Both the position numbers and the translations under genes were made by a program. Source: Anaeramoeba flamelloides (Eukaryota > Metamonada > Anaeramoebidae). Taken from it: DNA of 64,000 bases. The DNA lies in assembly GCA_027625915.1 (NCBI GenBank), contig JANTQA010000012.1, forward strand, positions 11,680,501 to 11,744,500, written 5' to 3'. The notes beneath the pieces are model-generated. The model saw only the letters and a list, made by a program, of their open reading frames with translations, made no database searches and was not told where the DNA came from. Below, in pieces: positions 1 through 10,142 of this stretch; positions within the stretch are counted from its first letter, which is position 1, and each line of letters opens with the position of its first letter.

Positions 1-29
1 TTTGTGCCATAAAAGTGGAACTGACTGTA
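1..29. mobile_element. Right end of a 200-bp-family MITE, cut by the window edge
   Basis: The first 29 bases read GTGCC..AAAAGTGGAACTGACTGTA, the same right terminus found complete at 9943-10142, 35923-36122 and 59837-60572. The body lies outside the window. Confidence 0.7.
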
Positions 30-336
30 TAATAAACCATTTAATGTGAATTTTAATGAAATGATTCGAAAATTTTTATTGGTTTTTGTAATTTCTTCCG
101 CTTAATGTTCAATCTAAAATCCCTTTATTTGAAAAATAATAACAGAAATATTTTATATTGCTTTTCTTTGGTGTTGGAAACACTTTCAGTCTTTGAGTTG
201 TATATTTTGTAAAAAAACATTTTTTTATAAATAGATATAAAAATAAACACCTTATAAAAAATACGGCTAATTATCAAAGTATCGTCAATTTCTCTTATAG
301 TTTCCCAACAAAAAAATGAAAAAATTGATTTTTTTC

Positions 337-869
337 AAACTAAAATTTAAAATTTTCAACTTTTTCAAACATGTACAAACAATCACAATAATACAATTTG
401 ATTGAAATTAGTAATAATTTTGATTTTTGAAAAATATGAAATATCCTTTTCCATTTTTGAGTATTTTTGTTTTCATTTTATTTTTTGAATTGCATAACTT
501 GTTTTGTTGGTTCGAAATTTTTTTTTCAAAGATTGATCTTGGTTAAAATTGAGTTGTTCAAAATACAAATTCTCAAATTAAATTAGTTGATTGTATCTAA
601 CCATTTTTTCGATCAATATTCCTAATGGAATTTACACAAATTTACTGATCAATTTTTTTGTTTTGCTCTCTCAAAAATTTTTAATATACCCTATATTTAT
701 TTTATTTTGATAATTATTTAATTTTTTTTAGCGAGTATTAAAATTTATAAACAATTTTTAACATTTTAATTCGTTAATGGTTCTAATTTGGTATTTCTTC
801 AAGAATTAATTAAATTAGATTTTTTTTTCATAAATCGAATTTTGCTGTGTTAAAAATTTGAATTAGGAC
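337..869. repeat. Dispersed ~540-bp repeat, copy A
   Basis: About 530 bp shared in the same orientation with 38456-39003 and 59917-60455. Shared landmarks are an AATCACAATAATACAATTT block near the start, GGTTCTAATTTGGTATTTCT near the end, and a final GTGTTAAAAATTTGAATT whose inverse resembles the start (AATTTAAAATTTTCAAC). The ends therefore look like short terminal inverted repeats of a non-autonomous DNA element. The copy at 59917 sits inside another MITE, which shows that it moves. No protein is encoded. Confidence 0.65.
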
Positions 870-1935
870 TTTATTTTAAGAATCAACCTATATAAGATTA
901 ATTATATATACGGTATATAATAAAATTCAGATTAAGGTTGATATTCAGAAAATAAATACCGAATCAAAGTATAAATTTTCTAATTAAATAAAATATTTCA
1001 TAATTTATGGGTTCATTTTAAGGTAATATTTTGTGGAATATTTCACAATTTCTTCTGGAGATAGATATCGTTCACTTCAATATTTTTTTAATACTGTCAT
1101 TTAAAAGTTAAATGAGAAAAAAAATTCTGTGAATCATCTTGTTGTCAATTCTGTATTATTCTCTATATTGTTGGCTGCTACTCAACCAAAATATACCAAC
1201 AATAAAAAGAACCTAATATATACTATTAGTTGCAAAATAAATTGAACAAAATTTTCATTATGTTTTCTAAAAAAAATCAAATTTCTCAAGAATGAAAATA
1301 AATCTTCAAATTTTCCTAATTCTAATAAAGGTAAATTAATAATTTAATGTGGTTTTAAGTATTATAAATTTGAAATTTTGATGAAATTTAAAAAATCTGT
1401 TTTTTTGGAAGGCTGAATGAAAATTTTGATCTTTTTATTTTTAAAATTAACAGTAAATAAAGATCACATATTTCAATCTATTTCTTTGGTATTTATTGGC
1501 AAAGAAAAAGAAAAAATATCAAAATGAAATGAAATGAAATCTTTTCCAATTTAAACCTTAAACACCAGTAGTAAGAATTAATTTAAAAGAAATTATATTG
1601 ACTCAATTTTCTTAAAGTTAATTTGTGTTTTCAAAGATTTTTTCAATAATATTATTACAAATGAAAATTGAGATTAAAAAAAAAAGATAAAATAAAAATA
1701 TAAAAAACGAAACTATTTATTAAAACTGATTATTTTGTCGAAAACATAAAGGTACTTTATTATTAAATTTTTTGAATCTTACTCTTTTTTTTAGTGTAAA
1801 CCCTCAAAATTTTTATTTCATTGTTTGATTTTGTTTTTAATTGAAGACTAAAAAAAAATAATAACAAAATATTTTGAATTAATTCCAAGAAATAATATCA
1901 AAGTTGTTAACTAAAAAACAATTTCATTCATTAAC
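870..1935. other. Gene-free stretch; part is a dispersed repeat
   Basis: Positions 875-1130 resemble 37965-38170 (shared landmarks AATCAACC, AAATTCAGATTAA, AAATAAATACC). The remainder up to the carrier gene is A/T-run sequence in which I see no gene, RNA or clear element. Confidence 0.5.
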
Positions 1936-2949
1936 CTAAAACTTTGAACGAACTTTATCACAGAGCCCTTTTAATGCCTTTTCTGTTGGCTTCATTAGTT
2001 TCATTCCTTGTGGATATAACATTACTTCAATGGCAATATCTGGCACTGCATATCTAAATTTGTCCCATGTTTTTTTGGCAATCTCTTTAGGTTTAATTCC
2101 TTGACCAGTAACAATTGAACGGACTGTTTCTTCGATTGGCTTTGTAATTAAGATTGCTTCAGTGGCAGCAATTGCCCCTTTAATCATGGGGAGAACAACT
2201 TGCTTTTTAATAGGACATGTTGTTCCTGCAAATTTCTGGTTTAACCAATAGCCATTAAGAGATAACGCAGTTCTTAAAGTTGGCACAAATAGCATTTTGC
2301 TGAAGGCTCTTGTACCATACCCTTCGAATAGGGATCCAAATCCTTTTTCTTTAACTAAGTTAACAGCAGATTTGCTATAGCAACTGCTTCCATTTTCTTT
2401 TTCTGAATGGTGGTATTCAAATACGTTCGACTGTGTTACAAGATTATTTTAAGTTTGGAATGAGTTTATGAATTTGAAAAAATGATGAAAATTTTTAGAT
2501 TTTTTTAAGTATCCAAAAGAAGTAAAAAAAAAAGGAAAAAAGAAGAAAAAAAAAAAAGGAAAAAAAGTAGAATAATCTCCAAATTTTTTTTCTTTATGTT
2601 TTTTCTTTTTAACAAGAGTACTTACAAATACTGAGTCAATAAGAGAATTAACGGCGCCAATAACAAGACCTGAAGCAACTCCAATTTTCCAATGATCCTT
2701 GGGGTTGTTAAATTCTTCCATGTGTTTTTCCACTTGATCACTAATATTTTCAAACACCACATTTTGAACACCTTCAGAAACAAAGGTTTCGTGAAGAGAA
2801 GACAATGTGGGTAAATGTCCATTTAACGGTTGGACTAAAGCTGATGCAGTTGTTGCTACAGTACCCCCAAGCAAGTGTAAGTATCCGTTTTTGAACCATT
2901 TGCAAGGTTTGTCTTGAAGTTCTTGTTGTTTTGCTTGTTTTTTGCTCAT
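1936..2949 (-). CDS. Divergent mitochondrial carrier family protein (two exons)
   Basis: Exon 1 is 2949-2626 (108 codons, ATG start). The intron is 2625-2431 (GTAAGT donor, AACACAG acceptor, 195 nt, phase 0) and exon 2 is 2430-1936, giving 272 residues. The protein shows three ~90-residue carrier-like repeats: repeat 1 with GGTVATTASALVQPLN, repeat 2 with GLVIGAVNSLIDSVFSNV followed by EKGFGSLFEGYGTRAFSK, and repeat 3 with KGAIAATEAILITKPIEETV. The G-F-x-x-L-F-x-G-x-x-x-R pattern between helices is typical of six-helix solute carriers of mitochondria or related organelles. The Px[DE]xx[KR] signatures are degraded in all three repeats, so substrate and even transport activity are open. The splice junction runs straight through repeat 2 and completes it, which supports the model. 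A protein-import or outer-membrane relative of the carrier fold is the main alternative. Confidence 0.72.
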
Positions 2950-3469
2950 TTTGACAAAAGAAAAAGTCGTTGGGAAATGGAAAAAAAAATGAAGAGACCT
3001 CGATTAAATATTTGTGGTTTATTTTTCCTCTATTTGAAATTAATTTTATATATTTATAAAGAAAAGAATGTTTGGATGAGTTTCTATTTTTTGAAGTTCT
3101 GATCATTAAAGTATTAAAAGTTTTTTTTAACCTCAACAAAATATTGTTTTGTAATTTTCAATTTTCAGTGTTTCTTCATTAGGTAAATTTTTATCTTATC
3201 TTGGAATTATTTTAAAACTAAATCAATATTTAAAGAGGTGTGTTGTTATCGTTGTTGTTGGATATGAGCTTTGGAGATCATTTTTATTGTATCTCTTTTG
3301 AAAATTTAGTTTATTTGGGATTTTTTTATTTGTTAAAAAATACTTGGTTTTATTTTTAAAAAGTTTTTAATTTGACAAATACATTTAAAAATTTGAATTT
3401 GAGTTAAATAGATAACTCAAAACTATTTCTACTGAGATGAACTTGACTTAATATATAAAAAAGAATTAT
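2950..3469. other. Intergenic, nothing recognised
   Basis: AT-rich spacer upstream of the carrier gene. The T/A-run translations in it are not credible genes. Confidence 0.5.
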
Positions 3470-3940
3470 AGTAGGGAAAAAAATACCGGACATGAAAAAA
3501 ATCCCGGACCAGATTTTTAATTGTGAGTATTAGTAAAATTTTTGTATAATTTCAATGAAATCCTTATTATAAATAACCAATTTTTTTATGAGATAAGTAA
3601 CCAACCTACCTAAAGTCCATCAAAGTAAGGTGTCTCTAGAATACTCCAGTAATTGTTGGATAGCCATAAGTTGATCAAATTTTTTTGAAAAACAATCGAG
3701 TTTTATTGAGGTTTACTAGAGTTTGGAAAATGATAATTTTTCTTCTTGTTTTTTGATTGATTGAATGGTGTTTTGAACAAGTGTGATTTAATCAATCATC
3801 ATTCTAATAAGTGGGGGGGTTATAATTGAAAAAGTTCGTTTCTTAAAAAAGGGAATTTGATTGTAAATAAAAGAAATTACACAATAATTTTACTTATATT
3901 CACAATTAAAAATCTTGTCCGGGATTTTTTTCACTGCTCT
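3470..3940. mobile_element. MITE with CCCGGAC termini (family D, copy 1)
   Basis: About 36-bp terminal inverted repeats: left GAAAAAAATCCCGGACCAG at ~3493 and right CTTGTCCGGGATTTTTTTC at ~3914-3932, continuing inward as TTTTTAATTGTGA. The left end carries the GAAAAAAATNCCGGAC unit twice. The 470-bp interior has no coding capacity. A diverged relative spans 26728-28320. Confidence 0.7.
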
Positions 3941-5221
3941 ATTTCAAAACACTAAAAATACATATTATTGGATGTTTTTTGAGATTGGGGAATGGGATTA
4001 TTTTTACAATAAAACCCTTTATAATTAATATTTTGAAGAACTGATAGATAAGTCATTTTTATTCTTATAACTCTAGTAGTATTTGGTATTAATAAAATCA
4101 AATATAAAATTTTATCAAAAATTGGTTCATTATTAAAGAATTACCAAAAAAATCGAGGTAGGTCAATGAAGATTTTGAAAAATAATGAAGAGATACATTT
4201 TTAATAGTTGTATTCTTTATAAGAGATCTAAATTCATTATTGGATAATTTTATAATACAAAAAAGAGGTTTACGCATTGTTTTAATAGTTTTCAATTTTA
4301 AGGTTAATGATGTTTACCAATTTAGGAATAATTTATTCATTTAAATTGTAAAAATATTTTTTTTTTTTTTTGGATTTTACGTTAGGTTTTCCATTATTTA
4401 AAAGAATAGAGTAAAATCAAAGATTTTTGATTTTTTCTTTCATATTCTGGAAAACCGCCTTAGCTTTTTTTTAATTTTCGAAATAAAAAGAAAATTTCGA
4501 TAATTTTATTTTAATTTCTTAAATTAAAAAAAAGCTAGGCACTTGACGGTCACTTCGGTTAGGTTTTTTTTAACTTTTGTAATTAACTAAAAATTAATGA
4601 AAATTTCGGTTTATTTCAAATAGTAAAAAAACACTCCTTTAGCTTTTCCATAATTTAAAAGAATTGTATTAAATCTTTGATTTTTCTCCAGTATTTTGAA
4701 TTCTGGAAAACATCCATTAGCTTTTTTTTAATTTGGGAAATAAAAAGAAAATTTTTGAATTTTTCTTTTTGTTTCTTAAATTCTGAAAAAGCTAGGCACT
4801 TTACGGACACTTTCAATAATTACCATAAGGGATTTTAATTTCTCTATTTCAGTTTTATTAGACGAGTAATACATTTTCAAAATGATTGGTTATTATCGAT
4901 CAAAGTAAATATCCTAAAGTTGAATTAAACTAAAATTCATCCTGGAGTTTATTTGGAATTTTTTACCCGAAAAATACCTTTTTTTCTAGATGTAGATACT
5001 TTTAAAAACCGTAGAACTCTAAACAATGATAAACACAACAGCCTCAAGATTGTTAAGAACTAGAATGTTGATTATCTTGTGTAAACTCGATTAACGAGGA
5101 TGAAATGATAAATGTAGTAATATATTTGTCTAACTTGAAATTTTTCATTTTTATTTTTTTAATACTCGTGTTTTGTAATCAAATTTTGAGAGGCATTTGA
5201 GCTATGGAGAACTAGTATGTT
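3941..5221. repeat. Gene-free stretch with AGCTAGGCACTTG repeat units
   Basis: Between 4380 and 4815 there are alternating direct and inverted units built from AAATCTTTGATTTT, TTTAAATTATGGAAAA and AAGCTAGGCACTT. Related units occur at 35080-35320 and 36545-37460. No protein-coding potential. The other parts of the stretch show nothing I can name. Confidence 0.5.
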
Positions 5222-5285
5222 TTTTACACCCAATAACAACATATTTTAATCTTAGGCTTCTCCATTGTAGAATTTAATCCCTTAA
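5222..5285. repeat. Terminus of a TTAA-flanked DNA element (family H)
   Basis: Reads ACAACATATTTTAATCTTAG, then GCTTCTCC and a terminal AATCCCTTAA. The same terminus appears at 52395-52476 and 58745-58815 and, inverted, at 6648-6730. The partner end of this copy was not identified with confidence. Confidence 0.55.
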
Positions 5286-5666
5286 CTTTTCGGAATTTGA
5301 TTTCACAAGACAAAAGTCATCAAAAAATGGTTTTTTTAAATTTTTAGTATTTGTCTTTACTTTTTCAAGGTGTGTCAGAACAGAAAAATAATTTTCGAGA
5401 ATTGTTTGTTCTTTTTCCCTTGATTTTGAAAGGATCAAAAAATCTTGGAAATTCAAAAAAAAAAAAAAAAAAAGTTAAACAGAAATCAAAAAAAAAAAAT
5501 AAAAAGAAAATAAAAGCAAAAAATTAAACAACAAAAATGAAAAAAAAAAAATTAAAAAACTTATTTTGTTATTATTTTTTTGTTGTTTGTTTAAAAAGTC
5601 GGTACTTTAAAATTGGTAAAAAATAATTTAATTATTGACAAGAGTGATCTTGTTTAGAGTGTGAGT

Positions 5667-6411
5667 TTAAAGGCAACCAAATTGTTTTAAGATTGGATCT
5701 AATTTTTCAAGTTCTTTTTTTTTGTTTTCAAAGGCTTGCTCGACAATTTTCTTTCTAGCATTTTTTTGGAGAAAGTAGTTTTTTGCTCTTGCTTTTCTTT
5801 TCTTTTCAAGTTCTCCAACGAGTTCAGAATGCTTCCAGCCAAATTCATGTGAAAGTCTTCCTAACTTGGTTGATTTTCTGAATGGTTTGACTTTTAAGAC
5901 CTTAAGTGCTTCTGGGACAACAACTCTTTGTCTTTTGTCATAAGGGGCTGGGATCCCTTCAAAGACCTTTAATCTCTTGAGGGCAGCAGTGCCTCTGAAG
6001 GTTTTGTGTGGTAACATTCCTCGAACGGATTTCCAAAAGATTCTGGATGGTTCTCTGTAATGGAATGGACCGTGGTTTGGTCTGACACTTGTTCTTTTTC
6101 TTTTCCATTGGCAATATTTTTCTTTAAAAGGATACAACAAGGAATAGTAATCATTAAAGAATAAAAAGAAGAGAGTTTGCTTTTTTTAGTTGTTATTTTT
6201 CTTTTTTCTTTTTTCTTTTTTTCAGACTTTTTTAAAAAAAATACAAAGGATTAACAAATTGTTTACCTCTTGTTCTTGACCAAGGTCCAACAATGATAAT
6301 TTCTTCACATCTAACAACAACAACTCTGTTTCCTGAAAGGAGTTGCTTTGCAATTACAGATGCAAGTCTTCCCATAATGTGCCCGCTTCCGTCAATAATG
6401 GTTGTAGTCAT
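5667..6411 (-). CDS. RPL13A: 60S ribosomal protein L13a (uL13), two exons
   Basis: Large-subunit ribosomal protein of the uL13 family. Exon 1 is 6411-6267 (48 codons plus one base, MTTTIIDGSGHIMGRLASVI...). The intron is 6266-6122 (GTAAAC donor, TTTTAAAG acceptor, 145 nt, phase 1) and exon 2 is 6121-5667, giving 199 residues. Conserved family blocks are visible: GHIMGRLAS near residue 10, PSRIFWKSVRGMLPHKT around 75-90, RLKVFEGIPAPYDK around 100-113, and LGRLSHEFGWKH near 137. The reading frame runs on 21 codons upstream of the chosen ATG, but that extension is a Phe/Ile run with no family counterpart, so the ATG at 6411 is preferred. Length fits eukaryotic L13a (~200 residues). The Lys/Glu-rich C-terminal helix is typical. 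Cytosolic ribosome function is secure from family identity. Confidence 0.95.
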
Positions 6412-6647
6412 TTCTATAATAAAAAATTCAATAAAAAAAAATGATATTAATGAGGAATTTCTGTTGTTTCGCATTTATTCTGATGACAATCAGATCAGAT
6501 TTACTTGAGTTCTCTTATTGTTTAATCTCTTTTGAGAATGCTTAAATGATTGATTTTAAGGATAAAAGCTCAAAAGATTACGAGTATGGTACAAAAAAAA
6601 TTACTGTTATTTTGCTATTAAAAAAGGCTATTTGTTCATTTGAAGTT

Positions 6648-6730
6648 TTAAGGGATTAGTGTCTACCAAGGAGAAGCCCAAGATCAAAGTATGTTGTTAT
6701 TGAGCATTAACCGTATTAGTACTAAATGGT
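6648..6730. repeat. Terminus of a TTAA-flanked DNA element (family H), inverted
   Basis: Begins TTAAGGGATTAGTGTCTACC and continues AAGGAGAAGCCCAAGATC then ATGTTGTTATTG, the reverse complement of the ends at 5285, 52476 and 58815. The body extends to the right; no partner end was found nearby. Confidence 0.55.
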
Positions 6731-8180
6731 TCAAATGTCTCAAAAAAATCGATTTGTCAAGTAGTACTATTTACTAATTTCGTTATTTTTACTAATCTTT
6801 TGAATTTGTATTAGTTAAAAACCCCAACAATTTACAAAAAAATCTGCACTTCACCCCAAATTTTAAGATCCAGTCAACAACATTCAGACCCCAAAATAGA
6901 AAAATATCTTTCTTGAATTTGTGGTGAAAAGTAGATTAGTTTTTAAAAAAATCATTTAATGAAATAAAATAATTAAATTATGGATTATAGATTTTTTGAC
7001 CAATTATTTTCACATTTTAGAAATATATTGATATTACAATTAGCCTTTTAAAAAGGGGAAACTCAACAAATCTTTCTTTGAGGTTTTTATGTTGATGATT
7101 ATTGAGTTAATTTTTTAATTAAATAATTGAAAAAATAGTTACTTTTGAAAGATCTAAAGATGAATAATGAGATACCTGAATATTATTATTATGAGTTTTT
7201 ATTTTTATATTTGAAAAAGTAATTAGAAAAAAAAAATTCCTGAATTAATATTTTTTTAATTATGATCATTTGTAAAATAACAATAATTTATATTTCAAGA
7301 GTATTTATCATAGATTTTTTAGATCCTGATATGACATGGTTTACTAATATCTTGAACACCAAATAGTAACGTGTTTTTATTAAAGATGAACCCACAATGA
7401 GGCTACTCTCTTAAAATAAATTCCTAATTTTTACTTGAAACAAACATAAAAGCTCTTGACAAAATCAATTAGAAATTGTATTTTTAGAGATGCAATTAAA
7501 GCTCTCTTAATAAAATTTGAGAGAAAAGGTTTATTTTAGGTTTTATTAATTTTAAAAATGTGATAAATTTTCATATATTATTTTTTTTCAATTCAGTTTT
7601 CTTTTTATTGTGAATTCTGTTTGTATTCAATATAGATATTTATATACAATAAAAATGACAAACACGCAAATATAGATCACTTTCAATGATTTTCTTGGAA
7701 AAATCTATATGAAAAGAAAAATAGTAAAATTTGAATACCCTTTTTTTTTCCTATTTATTCTGAAAATTTCAGATGTGTAATTTGATTTTAGGTGATTAAG
7801 CTATGCCATAAAGAAGAATACAATTAAAGTTTTTTTGGTAATGAATGTAATTTGTGTTAGAAATCTAGGGTTGAAATAACTCAAAAAAATTGATTAGAAA
7901 AATAGTTGATCTCATCAATTTAAAAATGATCCCAAAGAAATTGTAAATAACACCAAAATTTCAAAAAACAATCGACAGTTTATCACAAATTCAAAGGCTG
8001 AATTTTTAATATCTAAACTTTTTTTCATTTTAATTACTGCCAAGAGATTCGTAAAAAAATCTGAAATAAAAATGATCATATAAATAAAAGTATGATTTTA
8101 ATAAATTTGAATATTTAAAATTTATAGAAAAAAAGAATCTGTACTCTAGAAAAGAATCATGAATTAATAAAATATCAAAA
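6731..8180. other. Gene-free AT-rich stretch
   Basis: No open frame of interest, no RNA gene and no clear element. The last ~200 bases may be the decayed 5' part of the LINE that follows. Confidence 0.45.
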
Positions 8181-9560
8181 AAATAAATCTGTAAAAAATT
8201 TTGACAAAATTAAATTCGATAAAGAAAACCCAATAAAGAAAAATGGAATAGATGATTTTAGATTTAAACAAGAATCCAATAAAACTTTTTATTGCGAGTT
8301 CAATATTCCAACAAAAGAAATAATAAATCCTATTAAAGAAAGAAACATTTTATTTATATAAAAGGCTGGAGATAAATGTTTCCCATTAAATTATAAACTA
8401 ATATCAATTAATAGCACATTAGCAAGGCTTTATTTATAACTGGTTTATAAAGGAATCAAAGAATCTTGGAATCTAGTATCAGATTCTCAATTCATATTTT
8501 TAAAAAAATTAGATACTAGAATTATCATTTAAAATTAAATGTTTGAATCAGAAAAACTTATAAAATGATTATTAAAATAAAGAATTCTTTGTCGTTGAAA
8601 TTGATATTAAAAAATTATTTGATACTATTAATTACATAAAAGTAGATTGTACTATTGAAAAATATATTAGAAACGAAAATTTTAAAATATAGTTAGAAAA
8701 TTATTAATGAAAAGTTGGATTGTGTGTTGTTCATGAGGCACTCTGTTACCTTTATTAATTGGATTTATCAGTTTTTTTTTAATTAAAAAAAATTAAACAT
8801 ATTGCAAATCAATTCAGGCTGTTTACAGATGGTTTGGTTTTAATAATGGAAGATTCAATTTAAGAAATTGAAATAAAGATAGTAATAATTTATAAAATTA
8901 TTCAAGAAATTGGGGTTGAACACAAATATTGACAAAACTAAAAAATTAAATACATTATCAGAAATAAAATATTTAAGAATTTACTTGGAAAAAAGAATAA
9001 CAATTTAAAAAAAAATTTTGAAAAAGTAAAAAAAATATTTGAAAAAAACAAAAAATTTTTGTAACCAAAAAAAAAATATCAATAGAGTAAAATTCCAAAT
9101 ACTCAAATTTGTATGTATATTCCTATTATTTAGGGATAGTGATTTTAAATATCAATCAAATAGAAATTGACTCTATTGATCTTTCTGGAAATATAAAAGT
9201 CACAAAATTTTTAAAAATTAATCCATACTCTCAAAGTATAATTTATCAAACTGAAGCTAAACTAGATAAAGCCAGAATCTCAATTTACAAAAGAAACTCT
9301 TAAGTCAACAAGAAATTATGAATTTGAGGGTTTTGATAGATTTTCAAAAAATTTAAAATTTTCCAAGAAAAAAGATGAAAAATATCAATTGTTAAATAGA
9401 AAATTTCAAATTGTTTAATACAAATATAAATAATTTAGACAAAAATAAATTATAAATATTTCTTGATGGAAAAGTCAAGAATATATAAAAATTATTAGGT
9501 ATAATAATAATATCAACAAATAAACGTGTTGCAGAGTGCTGTAAAGTGCCCAGATATTAC
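8181..9560 (+). mobile_element. Decayed LINE (non-LTR retrotransposon) reverse transcriptase
   Basis: Conceptual translation, broken by several stops and frame changes, gives the ordered blocks of a LINE reverse transcriptase. They are NGIDDFRFK (8240s), KAGDKC.PLNYKLISINSTLARLYL (8360s), SDSQFIFLKKLDT (8480s), FFVVEIDIKKLFDTINY (motif A, 8590s), a CxLSP-like HEALCYLY stretch (8735), and RLFTDGLVLI (8820), where the catalytic YADD/FADD position has become FTDG. This is followed by a helix ending GVEHKYQN.K, and the frame at 9109-9303 corresponds to the thumb/post-RT region. The endonuclease and 3' end were not recognised. It is an old, inactive copy; finer clade assignment is not possible by eye. 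Confidence 0.65.
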
Positions 9561-9942
9561 GTGGTTCAAAAGATAATGAAGATTTTATTTAATTTTAACA
9601 ATTAAAAAAAAAAACAATAAGAAAAAATATTTCAAATAGATAGGCATAACTTTCATCTTAAAATAAAGAATTTTCACAAATGATCTAAACAATTATTCTA
9701 ATTTTTTGGATAAAAATAAATTTGAACATTATTCTGCAACTTATTCAAAAATCATTCTAATATGTAAAGTATGGAAGATATCGATCATTTTCTCTGATGC
9801 TGTCTATTATATGGAAAAAATCGAAAATTTTGGATTAAAGAATTAATTCATTTAATACAAAATAAACAAAAATAATTAAGAATAGTATTCTTGATGTTAT
9901 TGTAAGCAAAGGTTCATTATTAATTATATCATTGGTTAATAA

Positions 9943-10142
9943 TACAGTCAGTTCAACTTTTAAGGCACGTACTTTAAACAAAATTTAACATACTATAAAA
10001 AATCTCAAATTAAGGCACAAAATTCAGATTCTAGTAAAATAAATTGTAAAAAAAAAAAATTACAAATTTTGTGCATTAATTTGAGATTTTTTTGTGCATT
10101 AAATTTCGTTGAAAGTTTGTGCCTTAAAAGTGAAACTGACTG
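9943..10142. mobile_element. 200-bp palindromic MITE, copy b
   Basis: Terminal inverted repeats begin TACAGTCAGTTCMACTTTTA and continue AGGCACGNACTTT. The two halves pair over about 85 bp each around a short A/T centre. The ends include TA on both sides, as expected of a TA target. Close relatives: 1-29, 17233-17433, 35923-36122 and 59837-60572. Non-coding; mobilised in trans if at all. Confidence 0.85.

Noticed and set aside
2449-2625. Extension of carrier exon 1 into a Phe-run C-terminus
   Set aside because: This is translation of the intron; GTAAGT at 2625 and the phase-matched acceptor at 2431 remove it and restore the second carrier repeat.
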